A DNA stretch of 64,000 bases from Saprospiraceae bacterium (GTDB lineage: Bacteria; Bacteroidota; Bacteroidia; Chitinophagales; Saprospiraceae), in the NCBI GenBank assembly GCA_026982695.1, contig JALSGS010000034.1, positions 62,001-126,000 on the forward strand. The letters run 5' to 3'. The notes beneath the pieces were generated by a model. It saw only the letters and a list, made by a program, of their open reading frames with translations. It was not told where the DNA came from and searched no databases. A program made the position numbers and the translations under genes. Positions within the stretch are counted from its first letter, which is position 1. Each line of letters begins with the position of its first letter. Positions 36,079 to 45,187 of the stretch are shown here, piece after piece.

Positions 36079-39000
36079 TCATTCTATACCTCCAATTTCG
36101 TCAGTAATGTCTTCGCAATGATACAGGTGTGGCATCTTGCCCGAAGGTTTTTGCGTACGCGCTCCGTGTTTTTTAGCCAACAGCATTTTCTGAATCAACC
36201 TATTGCGCTCTTTTTGCGCGCGTGTGTGCAGTACAGCTGCTTCTTCACGATCAAAAAACTTGATACCATCTACAAAAGTCATTTGTGCACGCGCATATAC
36301 CGAGAGAGGATGGTCCGACCACAACACCACATCGGCATCCTTACCTACCTTAATGCTACCTACTCGATCGTCTATGTGGAGCAATTTTGCAGGATTGAGC
36401 GTCACAAGCTTCAGGGCCTCTTCCTCTGAAAGCCTACCGTATTTAATCGCTTTTGCAGCCTCCTGGTTTAAGCGACGTGCCATCTCTGCATCATCGGAGT
36501 TGTAGGCTACCGTCACGCCTTGTTCATGCATGAGTGCGCCGTTATATGGAATGGCTTCGTACACTTCAAATTTGTAGGCCCACCAGTCACTGAAGGTAGA
36601 GGCACCAGCACCATGTGCTGCCATCTTATCAGCCACTTTATAACCTTCAAGGATGTGGGTAAATGTATTGACTCGAAAACCAAAGCGCTCAGCAACCTTC
36701 ATCAGCATATTAATTTCGCTTTGGCGATAGGAGTGGCACGTAATAAAGCGCTTGCCCTCCAAGATTTCGAGTAGTGCTTCCAACTCCAAGTCCACGCGAT
36801 AGGGCTTTCCCGAACGTTTCAATTCGCCATATGCACGTGCACGCGTAAAGTAATCGACATATATCTGTTCTACCCCCATGCGTGTTTGCGGAAAGCGCGA
36901 GCGGAAATTGTCTCCCCAATTGGATTGTTTGACATTTTCTCCCAAGGCAAACTTGATGAAGCCGTCGGCTCCTTCCAGTTTCATGCCTGCATCGTCGTAC
37001 CCCCACCTAAATTTAATGATTGAAGATTGCCCGCCAATGGGATTGGCTGAGCCATGGAGTTGTTGCGCAGTCGTCACTCCACCTGACAGCTGCCTATAAA
37101 CATTGATATCTTCCGGATTGATCACATCACCTACGCGCACTTCAGCCGAGCTTGCTTGCGTACTTTCATTTACCCCTCGCGTAATGGCAATATGCGTGTG
37201 CTCATCGATGATACCTGGTGTGAGGTGCATACCAGTGGCATCAATTTCTATAGCATCGGCAGCAGTGATACCTTGGCCCACTTCGGCAATCTTGCCATCG
37301 CGAATCAGTACATCGGTATGAGGCAATATGCCTTGAGCTTCGTTAGTCCAGACTGTAGCATTCTTGATCAGGTAAGTCTTTTGCGTAGGGCGCTCAGTCC
37401 AGCCATAGGCATTAAAAGGGTACCACACTTGGCCTATATCGGCCAAAGGATCTTTTTGCTCTTTTTTCTCTTGCGTTGTAGAAGACGCTTCTGTTGGCTG
37501 ATCTGATGAAACTTCGGGTACTGCCTCCCAGATGACCCAGCTACCATCGGCTAACTGCCCTTTTCCCCACCACTTGTTTTTTTCTACTACACCAGAAAGG
37601 CGCACTTTTCCCTTCGTATCAGGTGGTGTATAGCTCAGCGTAATCAATTGACGCTCGAAGCGGTGCTTGACGACAACTTTAGTAGAATCATCGAGCTGGA
37701 GATGCATTTTAGGTTTTGATGGATCTCCTTCTACGCGGAGATCCCACGTTTGGGAGTCCACTTTTAATTTGTAGTTACCTGTCAAATCTGTCTTGGGCAG
37801 CTCTTCCAATACAAATCGCTGGCCTTGCACCCAGTTCTCGTATAGTTTGGTTTCTGAATCAAACAGATCGCCAGAGGTAATTATAAAGTTGGCTAGTTTG
37901 CCTACGTCTAAGCTACCCAACTTATCAGTAGTTTTGATGAGTAGGGCAGGTGTCCACGTAATTGCTTTCAAAGCATCCTCTTTGCTGAGGCCATATTGTA
38001 CTGCTTTACGCAAATTGCGCAAAAAGTCGGTAGGCTTTTTCAACCCGTGTGCTGTAAGTGCAAAAGGAATACCTGCTTGTGCCAAACGTGCAGGATTGAG
38101 TGGTGCCATCTCCCAATGTTTCATTTGTGCAAGGGTGACTTGCATGGCATCCAACGGATCTTCTACATCATATGCATCGGGAAAGGTTAGGGGCACTATA
38201 AAGGCAGCTCCCGTAAGTTTTAATTCTTCCAATCGCTGGTACTCATCTCCTGCGCCCTTAATGATATAACGCACACCAAACTCTTGGCCCAAGCGCACTG
38301 CACGCAGTGCTTCCCACTTATCGCGCACTTCAAAAATTTGGGGCAATAGTTGTACTTCATTCCAGGCTTCAAGAGAGTTGTTCACTTCCTCTCTTCGCCC
38401 TGTTGCTGCATACCAACGCGCATCGTAATAAGTCTGACGCAGTAGGGCAATGGCACCCATCAACGAACTGGGATAACTCTGAGTTGAACTGCCTTTATTA
38501 AAGGAAAAGTGGTTAGAAGCCTTCTCCTTTATAATGAGCTCATGGGCTCGCCCTTTACCCAGATTGACTAGCACTCCCGTGCCTCTCGCAATACCGTCCA
38601 TTTGGTGGCTTAGCACTGCTCCAAAGCCTGCTTTATGAAGCGATTGACTCTTAGATTCATCCGGAGTGAAGTGGGTATGTGCGCGAAAGTCCACTTTCAA
38701 GGCTTCATTCCACGCCCAAGCGCCTTTACGAGTTGTTAGTGGCTGTGGGCGGCGGTTAAAGCGCCCATGTGTCATGCCGCTTTTATCTTGGCGCTTTTTC
38801 TTAGGCATACCATAATCCGAATACAGATCGATAAAGGAAGGATAGATGGTCTTTCCCTGAAGGTCATGTATTACAGCACCTTTCGGGATGGGAATATCTA
38901 CTCCTACAGCCTCTACTTTTCCCTTTCTGATAATGAGGGTCGCGTCATCAAGCCGACGGTCATAACGCGTATAAATCGTGGCATGAGTAAAGGCATGCAA

Positions 39001-39114
39001 GCCCTCACGAGGATCACTTACCCCATTGAAGGGAAAAGTCTTTTGGGCGTACGACAACGGCATAGCCCATAGCAGCCCCACTAGCGCTGCTACAAATCCG
39101 ATGAGTTTTTTCAT
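36079..39114 (-). CDS. Secreted tandem amidohydrolase: degenerate N half, intact C half
   Basis: About 1011 residues from MKKLIGFVAALVGLLWAM.LSYAQ, a signal peptide. Two amidohydrolase units are fused. The first (~25-430) has IYPSFIDLYSDYG where HxH is expected (~91-103), so it lacks ligands. A beta-rich linker (~440-555) and a low-complexity SSTTQEKKEQKD stretch follow. The second unit (~580-1011) is complete: GIIDEHTHIA (HTH at ~639-641), FITCHSYRQ, FTHILEGYK and VAYNSDDAEMARR, ending in GSIKVGKDADVVLWSDHP. Periplasmic hydrolysis of a cyclic amide or dipeptide is plausible; substrate unknown. It lies 16 bp after the GGGPS-like gene. Confidence 0.85.
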   Translation of the reverse strand: MKKLIGFVAALVGLLWAMPLSYAQKTFPFNGVSDPREGLHAFTHATIYTRYDRRLDDATLIIRKGKVEAVGVDIPIPKGAVIHDLQGKTIYPSFIDLYSDYGMPKKKRQDKSGMTHGRFNRRPQPLTTRKGAWAWNEALKVDFRAHTHFTPDESKSQSLHKAGFGAVLSHQMDGIARGTGVLVNLGKGRAHELIIKEKASNHFSFNKGSSTQSYPSSLMGAIALLRQTYYDARWYAATGRREEVNNSLEAWNEVQLLPQIFEVRDKWEALRAVRLGQEFGVRYIIKGAGDEYQRLEELKLTGAAFIVPLTFPDAYDVEDPLDAMQVTLAQMKHWEMAPLNPARLAQAGIPFALTAHGLKKPTDFLRNLRKAVQYGLSKEDALKAITWTPALLIKTTDKLGSLDVGKLANFIITSGDLFDSETKLYENWVQGQRFVLEELPKTDLTGNYKLKVDSQTWDLRVEGDPSKPKMHLQLDDSTKVVVKHRFERQLITLSYTPPDTKGKVRLSGVVEKNKWWGKGQLADGSWVIWEAVPEVSSDQPTEASSTTQEKKEQKDPLADIGQVWYPFNAYGWTERPTQKTYLIKNATVWTNEAQGILPHTDVLIRDGKIAEVGQGITAADAIEIDATGMHLTPGIIDEHTHIAITRGVNESTQASSAEVRVGDVINPEDINVYRQLSGGVTTAQQLHGSANPIGGQSSIIKFRWGYDDAGMKLEGADGFIKFALGENVKQSNWGDNFRSRFPQTRMGVEQIYVDYFTRARAYGELKRSGKPYRVDLELEALLEILEGKRFITCHSYRQSEINMLMKVAERFGFRVNTFTHILEGYKVADKMAAHGAGASTFSDWWAYKFEVYEAIPYNGALMHEQGVTVAYNSDDAEMARRLNQEAAKAIKYGRLSEEEALKLVTLNPAKLLHIDDRVGSIKVGKDADVVLWSDHPLSVYARAQMTFVDGIKFFDREEAAVLHTRAQKERNRLIQKMLLAKKHGARTQKPSGKMPHLYHCEDITDEIGGIE

Positions 39115-39130
39115 AGTCGAGTGATTTCTT

Positions 39131-39895
39131 TTATGAATTTGACAGATTAAAACCATGAATTGCATCTGCAATTTCCAAAAGCAATGAAGGTTCTTTTTCA
39201 ATGGCATTGCCTACCACAATTACATCGGCTCCAGCCACCACATTGGCAGCTGCCTTTTCCGGAGTGCGAATACCTCCCCCTACAATCAGAGGCACCTGTA
39301 CTGCTCCACTCACTGCCTCGATCATGCGTTCGCTCACTGGGTTAACCGCTCCACTTCCCGCATCCATAAAGATGAGTTTGAGCCCTAGCATCTCTCCTGC
39401 CATAGCTGTGCATACTGCAATATCATCTTTCACAGCAGGTATAGGCTTGGTATTACTCATGTACAAAACTGTAGTCATGGTACCTCCATCGATGAGCATG
39501 TAACCCGTAGGCAATACTTCTAAAGGGCTGAGCCGAATGTAAGGTGCCGCAATGACATGATTACCGATGAGCAGTTCGGGATTGCGTCCAGAAATGAGCG
39601 AAAGAAATAAAATGGCATCCGCGCGATAGCTAAGTTGGAAAGAATTACCAGGAAAGAGAATAAGGGGCACATCGCAATGTGCCTTCATCTGGCTCAAGCA
39701 CTCGTCCAACATGTTATTGACAATAAGACTTCCCCCAATGAAAAAGTAATCTACCCTTCCCTGAGCCGCCATGTCCAATACAGCATCCAGATGTCCCATG
39801 CGCAGTTTATCGGGGTCCACCAATACTGCAAACTTTTTTTGGCCATTTGCTTTAGCTGCCACCAAATTCTGGTAGATGTGATCGCGAGGAGGCAT
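39131..39895 (-). CDS. Geranylgeranylglyceryl/heptaprenylglyceryl phosphate synthase family protein
   Basis: 254-residue TIM-barrel prenyltransferase of the GGGPS/PcrB family. Visible: FAVLVDPDK at the N terminus, YFFIGGSL, PLILFPGNSFQLS, AAPYIRLSPLEVLPTGYMLI, FMDAGSGA and the phosphate-binding PLIVGGGIRTPE. Family knowledge: it joins a polyprenyl diphosphate to sn-glycerol-1-phosphate through an ether bond, the first step of archaeal lipids; Bacteroidota carry group II homologues whose physiological role is unclear. Chain length cannot be read here. Same strand as, and 16 bp before, the tandem amidohydrolase. Confidence 0.9.
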   Translation of the reverse strand: MPPRDHIYQNLVAAKANGQKKFAVLVDPDKLRMGHLDAVLDMAAQGRVDYFFIGGSLIVNNMLDECLSQMKAHCDVPLILFPGNSFQLSYRADAILFLSLISGRNPELLIGNHVIAAPYIRLSPLEVLPTGYMLIDGGTMTTVLYMSNTKPIPAVKDDIAVCTAMAGEMLGLKLIFMDAGSGAVNPVSERMIEAVSGAVQVPLIVGGGIRTPEKAAANVVAGADVIVVGNAIEKEPSLLLEIADAIHGFNLSNS

Positions 39896-39978
39896 GGAGT
39901 GGTTGAGTTTCCAGCCAAGGTAGAAAAAAGCCTTAAATGATCCTGACCTCTCAGACTCGCTTATGTAGCAGCTGCATA

Positions 39979-40758
39979 TTAGGCTGGAACATCAGTAGCC
40001 AATACATCATTGAGAAAAACCTCCAGGTGTTGATTGAACTCTTCGGGGCGCTCCATCATCGGTGCATGACCACATTTATCTATAAATACTAATCGGGATT
40101 GGGGCAAAAGTTCGTGAAATTTTTCTGCTACAAAGGGCGGTGTGACATTGTCTTGCTTGCCCCAAATCAGCAAGGCAGGAATATCGACCTGATGCAACTT
40201 CTCTCCCAAATTGTGGCGCACAGCTGATTTAGCAGTAGCAATAATGCGAATGCCTTTATTTCGATCATTAACAATATCAAACACTTCATCGATCAATTCT
40301 TTGGTGGCCACTTTGGGGTCGTAAAAAGTCGCTTCTGTTTTGCGCTTGATAAATTCGTAGTCGCCTCGCTTTGGAAAGGTGCTTCCCATTGCACTCTCAA
40401 ACAGCCCAGAACTACCTGTGAGAATAATAGAGCGCACTTTTTCAGGATGCTCCATGGCATACAATAAGGCAATATGCCCCCCCAGTGAGTTGCCCAATAC
40501 ATGTACTTTCTCGTAGCCTTTGTGTACGACAAATTGCGCCACATGCTCTACTAGCCCTTTTACAGATACTTTGCGCAATGGCATCTCAAAAATTGGCAAA
40601 ATAGGAATGACCACATTGTACTTGTTACCAAAGTAATTTAAAATCCCCTGAAAGTTACTAAGCGCACCAAACAAACCATGCAACAGCAACAAGTGCTCTT
40701 TTCCTCCTTTTGTCTCGATGTATTTGTAATTGCCTTCTTCAATTACTGAATAGCCCAT
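39979..40758 (-). CDS. Alpha/beta hydrolase
   Basis: 259 residues. Oxyanion region LLHGLFGALSNF, nucleophile Ser91 in LGNSLGGH, acid in IWGKQDNVTPP and His in DKCGHAPMMERPEEF complete the triad. No signal peptide, so cytoplasmic. Substrate not predictable; many close relatives are esterases or C-C hydrolases. An exact -7 box lies 35-42 bp upstream. GGGPS follows 83 bp downstream on the same strand. Confidence 0.85.
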   Translation of the reverse strand: MGYSVIEEGNYKYIETKGGKEHLLLLHGLFGALSNFQGILNYFGNKYNVVIPILPIFEMPLRKVSVKGLVEHVAQFVVHKGYEKVHVLGNSLGGHIALLYAMEHPEKVRSIILTGSSGLFESAMGSTFPKRGDYEFIKRKTEATFYDPKVATKELIDEVFDIVNDRNKGIRIIATAKSAVRHNLGEKLHQVDIPALLIWGKQDNVTPPFVAEKFHELLPQSRLVFIDKCGHAPMMERPEEFNQHLEVFLNDVLATDVPA

Positions 40759-40792
40759 AACATTGGCCCTTTGTCCCCGATAATTTGAATTG

Positions 40793-40800
40793 CAAAAATA
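40793..40800 (-). promoter_or_regulatory. Candidate -7 box for the alpha/beta hydrolase
   Basis: Minus-strand TATTTTTG matches TAnnTTTG exactly, predicting a leader of about 30 nt. Confidence 0.5.
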
Positions 40801-41059
40801 GGACTTTAATCAAAGGTAATAAGCATATCTGTGCATCTCAATATTACTACAAGCATCCATTTAGTCCTATTTGCATCCTATTATTCAAAGCTTTTACACC
40901 AAAAATGACAAGTTGCGCATCCTTACCCATACAAATAAAGTCAGCGGATTACATATTACAGGACTGCAAGCACAACGGCTTTGTATTTTTGCTGGCAAAA
41001 AACGCCTCACAACATTTCAACTTGATGCTACGATGTACCTGCCATTCAAAAAACCGCCC

Positions 41060-42151
41060 ATGAGACTACCTATTCCTCATCTGCTGGCGATTATCTCTTT
41101 GCTACTGGGAAGCTGCACAGAGCAGCATGCTCCCCATATACCCAATATGTTGAAAAAGCTGCCTGTTGCATATGGCAAAATTAACCAGGTAGTAGTCGTG
41201 GCCGACAACGAACTATGGGATAGCGCCGTGGGTGATTCATTAGACTATCATCTGGCAGGTCCATTTTTGCTATTGCCTCGACCCGAACCCATTTTTGACC
41301 TTATCCATTACACTCCTAAAGAACTGGAAGCCGATCCAGTGCGCAAACAAATGCGCAACTACATATTTTTAGCCGATTTAAATGATCAGCGCTCACCTAC
41401 TACTCAATTGGTGATCGAGCAGCTGGGCCCCGAACGCATTCGGAAAATACAAGAAGGCAAGGGATATGGCATCGCTGCCTGGGAAGGAGATAAATGGGCA
41501 AAAGATCAACTGTTCATATTCATGTACGGCTTAGGCTCAGACAAGCTCATCCAAAACATTCAGCAAAACAGCGAAGCGGTTATCCATCGAATTAAAAAGC
41601 ACGAGCTGCCACGAGTAATTGCAACCACTTACCAAGCGGGGGAACACGAAGCGCTCATCACAGAGGTACAGGACAAGTTTGGCATTTACCTGCGCATTCC
41701 TAAGGAATATTTCAAGGCGGTGTATGATCCCGATAACTACTTTATGTGGATTCGGAAAGAAACCAAGGAGCTTAGCAGTAATTTGCTCATTCACAAGCGT
41801 CCTTATACTAACCAGCAGCAATTTTCAAAGGAAGGACTTAAAAAAATTCGCGATGAATTGGGGCGCCAATACATCTCCACACGCATAGAAAACACCTTCA
41901 TGCGCATCGACGATGTGCACTTGCCGCTCATTGTGACCAATAAACGCATCAATAATGTACCTGTACTTGAAGGCAGAGGTATATGGGAAATCGTCAATGA
42001 TTACATGGCAGGACCTTTCATCAGCTTGCTAATGATCAATCCAAAAACCAATGAACTCATTTTCCTGGATGGGTTCATCTTCGCTCCCGGCGAAGCCCAA
42101 CGCGACTACATGGAGCAACTGGAAGTTATACTCAACAGTGTCAAGTTTTAG
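41060..42151 (+). CDS. DUF4837 family lipoprotein
   Basis: 363 residues from MRLPIPHLLAIISLLLGSCTE, a clear lipoprotein signal (lipobox LLGSC). The mature protein matches Bacteroidota DUF4837: VVVVADNELWDSAVGD, FLADLNDQRSPT, KDQLFIFMYG, FGIYLRIPKEYF and a C-terminal GRGIWEIVNDYMAGPF. Likely in the envelope; function unknown. The 63 residues before the chosen ATG carry no family features. No exact TAnnTTTG box was found for it. Confidence 0.85.
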   Translation: MRLPIPHLLAIISLLLGSCTEQHAPHIPNMLKKLPVAYGKINQVVVVADNELWDSAVGDSLDYHLAGPFLLLPRPEPIFDLIHYTPKELEADPVRKQMRNYIFLADLNDQRSPTTQLVIEQLGPERIRKIQEGKGYGIAAWEGDKWAKDQLFIFMYGLGSDKLIQNIQQNSEAVIHRIKKHELPRVIATTYQAGEHEALITEVQDKFGIYLRIPKEYFKAVYDPDNYFMWIRKETKELSSNLLIHKRPYTNQQQFSKEGLKKIRDELGRQYISTRIENTFMRIDDVHLPLIVTNKRINNVPVLEGRGIWEIVNDYMAGPFISLLMINPKTNELIFLDGFIFAPGEAQRDYMEQLEVILNSVKF

Positions 42152-42172
42152 CTAAGCATCAAAGCATACGGC

Positions 42173-43708
42173 CTATTCGGCCGAGGGCACCTTTTTAAGC
42201 CATGCCAACAACTCATCTAAATATCGCCGATCATTAGCTAAACGAGGTACTTTGTGTTGCCCCCCGTATTGACCTCTGGCTTTGAGCCAATGGAAGAAGG
42301 TACCAGGAGGTGCTACATGCATGCGCAACATAGTCATGGCCATATCGTTAAATCGCTTGGCTTCATAATCCGAGTTGACGCGTTGGAGGTTACGGTCCAG
42401 TAGGTGTCTAAACACCTCCAAATCGGAAGGAAGCTTGTCGAACTCGATAATCCACTCATGTCCACCTTTTTCATGGCCTTCTAAGTATACAGGGCCCACC
42501 GTATACTCCAATACAACCGCACCGGTCTGCGTACACGTTAGCTCTAGCGCTTTGTCAGTATTTTCCACCATCACCTCCTCGCCAAACACATTGATAAACT
42601 GCCGAGTTCGCCCCGTAACTTTTATGCGATAAGGGTGCAAGGAAGTAAACATAACCGTATCGCCTATTGCATAGCGCCACAAACCTGCATTAGTAGAAAT
42701 GACTAATGCGTAGTTTTTGCCTAGCTCTACTTCTTCAAGGGTACAGGTTTGGGGTTGAGCGGCATTCCACTCACTCATAGGCACGAACTCGTAGTATACG
42801 CCATTTTGCAGCAACAAAGCCATACCCTCCTCTTCCAAACAATCCTGTGCGGCAAAATATCCTTCAGAAGCATTGTATACTTCTTGATAACTCACTTGAT
42901 CGGAAGGAAAAAAAGTGCGGAATTGCCGTTTGTAAGGTGCAAAGCTCACGCCACCATGTACATATACTTGAAACTCAGGCCACACTTCAAGCATATGCCT
43001 CTTACCTGTCAGCTCCAGTATCCGACGAAACAATACGACAGACCAAGTAGGCACACCGCCCACCATCACCACGCGTTTTTCCTTACTGGTAATGTGGGCT
43101 ATGCGTTCAATTTTCACATCGAAATCGGGCAAAAGAGCCGTTTCAAAATCGGGTGTGAAAAAGGGCCGAGCAAACCAAGGCATGTGATGAATCATAATAG
43201 CCGATATGTCGCCCCTTATGATTTTGGGATAGACTTCGTAGGGGGCCAGACTTCCCCCCATCAACAAAGTCTTACAAGCAAACTGCTTGGCATCGGGCCG
43301 CTGGTGATAAAAAAAAGTCATTGTATCCCATCCACCCTTTATGTGGCATTGCCTCAGATTCTCATAGGACACGGGGATAAATTTGCTCCTACCTGAAGTA
43401 GTGCCCGAAGACTTACTAAACCACTTTACTTGCCCTGGCCACAGCACATTGCGTGTCCCCATCATCATGCGGTCTATCCAGGGCTTTAGATCTTCATAAT
43501 GCTGAATGGGTACTCGAGCAGCATACTCCTTAGGCGAGCGAATCGCCCCATAGCCAAATTGCTGTCCCCACTCTGTATACTTTGCTCGATACAGCAACTG
43601 CCGAAGTAGCTCGCGCTGCACTTCGTGCGGGCGTGCCATTACTTGGCAAAGATGCCTATAACGATGTTTATAAATCTTTGAAAAAGCCTTGTTGATCCAT
43701 TTTCTCAT
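42173..43708 (-). CDS. GH3 family acyl-adenylate-forming protein
   Basis: 511 residues of the GH3 (auxin-responsive promoter) family: KSSGTTSGRSKFIPVS is the ATP-binding P-loop motif (about 92-107), followed by GGVPTWSVVLFRRI, YNASEGYFA and a C-terminal EFDKLPSDLEVF region. Plant GH3 enzymes join carboxylic hormones to amino acids via an acyl adenylate; the bacterial substrate is unknown. It begins 11 bp after dapD on the same strand, so the pair is almost certainly co-transcribed, hinting at an amino-acid or diamine acceptor. Confidence 0.9.
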   Translation of the reverse strand: MRKWINKAFSKIYKHRYRHLCQVMARPHEVQRELLRQLLYRAKYTEWGQQFGYGAIRSPKEYAARVPIQHYEDLKPWIDRMMMGTRNVLWPGQVKWFSKSSGTTSGRSKFIPVSYENLRQCHIKGGWDTMTFFYHQRPDAKQFACKTLLMGGSLAPYEVYPKIIRGDISAIMIHHMPWFARPFFTPDFETALLPDFDVKIERIAHITSKEKRVVMVGGVPTWSVVLFRRILELTGKRHMLEVWPEFQVYVHGGVSFAPYKRQFRTFFPSDQVSYQEVYNASEGYFAAQDCLEEEGMALLLQNGVYYEFVPMSEWNAAQPQTCTLEEVELGKNYALVISTNAGLWRYAIGDTVMFTSLHPYRIKVTGRTRQFINVFGEEVMVENTDKALELTCTQTGAVVLEYTVGPVYLEGHEKGGHEWIIEFDKLPSDLEVFRHLLDRNLQRVNSDYEAKRFNDMAMTMLRMHVAPPGTFFHWLKARGQYGGQHKVPRLANDRRYLDELLAWLKKVPSAE

Positions 43709-43719
43709 AAAAGCCCTGA

Positions 43720-44538
43720 TCAGACAGATACGCCATATTCGCGCAGTGCTTGGTTGAGAGAGACTTTTTTATCTGTGCTTTCCTTGCGCTTGCCAATAAT
43801 CAGTGCACAACTCACTTGGTAGGTACCTGCCGGAAACTCCTTGGCATATGCACCAGGAATCACTACTGACCGCGCCGGCACCCGACCTCGATGGGTAATG
43901 GGTTCAGGGCCCGTTACATCAATGATGCGCGTGGACTGGGTCAGCACCACATTAGCTCCCAATACCGCTTCTTTCTCCACATGCACGCCCTCTACAACAA
44001 TACAGCGAGAACCTATAAAACAATCATCCTCTATAATGACAGGTGCAGCCTGGAGGGGTTCCAACACGCCTCCTATACCTACTCCGCCACTGAGATGTAC
44101 ATTGCGACCAATCTGAGCACACGAGCCCACCGTAGCCCATGTATCGATCATGGTGCCACTGCCCACCCACGCCCCAATATTGACGTAGCTAGGCATCATA
44201 ATAACCCCTTTTTCCAAGTAGGAACCATATCGAGCTATGGCATGTGGCACAACACGCACACCCTGGGCCTGATAGTTGCTTTTTAACGGAATCTTGTCGT
44301 AAAATTCAAAAGGTGGCAATTCAATCGTTTCCATCTTCTGAATGGGAAAGTAAAGTACTACAGCTTTTTTTACCCAGGTATTCACAACCCACATTCCCTC
44401 GTCTGTAGGTGTGGCCACACGCAACTGACCTTTATCCAACAAATCGATCACTTGACGCACAGCACTCTGTACACGTGGATCGTGTAAAAGCGAGCGATCT
44501 TCCCACGCCTTTTCTACAACATGCTTCAAATCTGTCAT
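43720..44538 (-). CDS. dapD: Tetrahydrodipicolinate N-succinyltransferase
   Basis: Transfers succinyl from succinyl-CoA in the succinylase branch of meso-DAP/lysine synthesis. 272 residues with an N-terminal helical domain (DLLDKGQLRVATP) and a left-handed beta-helix of hexapeptide repeats from ~100 (ARYGSYLEKGVIMMPSYVNI, GTMIDTWATVGS, ECFIGSR-type DDCFIGSRCIVVEG). thrA in this window provides the shared aspartate kinase step. First gene of a dapD-GH3 operon. Confidence 0.95.
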   Translation of the reverse strand: MTDLKHVVEKAWEDRSLLHDPRVQSAVRQVIDLLDKGQLRVATPTDEGMWVVNTWVKKAVVLYFPIQKMETIELPPFEFYDKIPLKSNYQAQGVRVVPHAIARYGSYLEKGVIMMPSYVNIGAWVGSGTMIDTWATVGSCAQIGRNVHLSGGVGIGGVLEPLQAAPVIIEDDCFIGSRCIVVEGVHVEKEAVLGANVVLTQSTRIIDVTGPEPITHRGRVPARSVVIPGAYAKEFPAGTYQVSCALIIGKRKESTDKKVSLNQALREYGVSV

Positions 44539-44632
44539 TTACAATCATTTTTCACCATACTACTAATTAAAAAGTAATACACCAAAAAGGAAAAAAATAA
44601 GTGCCCAACAGCCTGGATAAAAAGCAAAACCT

Positions 44633-45064
44633 TTAATTTAATAACTCCTCCGGACGAATGGAATCGTCACGAGCAGGAAATGCATTGGGATAATCCTGCC
44701 GAATGATGTATAGATAGCGATAGGCCTCTTTGCGCGATTCAAATGCTCCCACTACTAATTTGTAATAGGGGCTTTGATGTATCCAATCGGCAGGAATAGC
44801 CGGATAGAGCGTGCGAAAACGCACTAACTCTCGCTCCACCCGCATGCGATCAGTGGAAGCCAACAACTGAATACGCCAACCTGATAAAGTGCCCTTACTT
44901 TTGTTGAGGTGAACAAACTTTTCAAACAATGCAGCCACTTCAGGTTCTACTATCCATAGCGGTACAGGCTCATGAGAAACATCTTGGCCCACACACTGCC
45001 CTCCAATCAAAAAGACAAAAAAGATAAGCAAAAGGAAACGCATAAACACACGAGAGTTGATCAT
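44633..45064 (-). CDS. Secreted SPOR-domain protein
   Basis: 143 residues from MINSRVFMRFLLL; a start at Met13 of the longer frame (45043) is equally possible. The signal peptide runs MRFLLLIFFVFLIGGQCVGQ. The C-terminal ~75 residues have the SPOR fold pattern: GWRIQLLASTDRMRVERELV, YKLVVGAFESRKEAYRYL and a final PNAFPARDD. SPOR domains bind denuded peptidoglycan at division sites. A textbook -7 box (TATCTTTG) lies 38-45 bp upstream. Confidence 0.82.
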   Translation of the reverse strand: MINSRVFMRFLLLIFFVFLIGGQCVGQDVSHEPVPLWIVEPEVAALFEKFVHLNKSKGTLSGWRIQLLASTDRMRVERELVRFRTLYPAIPADWIHQSPYYKLVVGAFESRKEAYRYLYIIRQDYPNAFPARDDSIRPEELLN

Positions 45065-45101
45065 GGTAAACTGGAGCAATTCTTCCTGTTTTTGTCACAC
45101 A

Positions 45102-45109
45102 CAAAGATA
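45102..45109 (-). promoter_or_regulatory. Candidate -7 box for the SPOR gene
   Basis: Minus-strand TATCTTTG is an exact TAnnTTTG match. Its first two bases lie at the foot of the deoC terminator stem, so terminator and promoter abut. Confidence 0.6.
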
Positions 45110-45140
45110 GCCCGATTCTTCTGTCGAAAGAATCGGGCTA
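45108..45140 (-). terminator. Intrinsic terminator after deoC
   Basis: TAGCCCGATTCTT (45108-45120) and AAGAATCGGGCTA (45128-45140) form a perfect 13 bp stem with a 7 nt loop, 47 bp after the deoC stop. TCTTTG follows on the minus strand. Confidence 0.85.
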
Positions 45141-45187
45141 TAAGCACTAGCCTGAGCCACTCTATTCACATTAAATCTCTACAATTA

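Noticed and set aside
42749-43396. 215-codon plus-strand ORF opposite the GH3 gene
   Set aside because: Long but antisense to conserved GH3 motifs, with no recognisable domain; a shadow frame.
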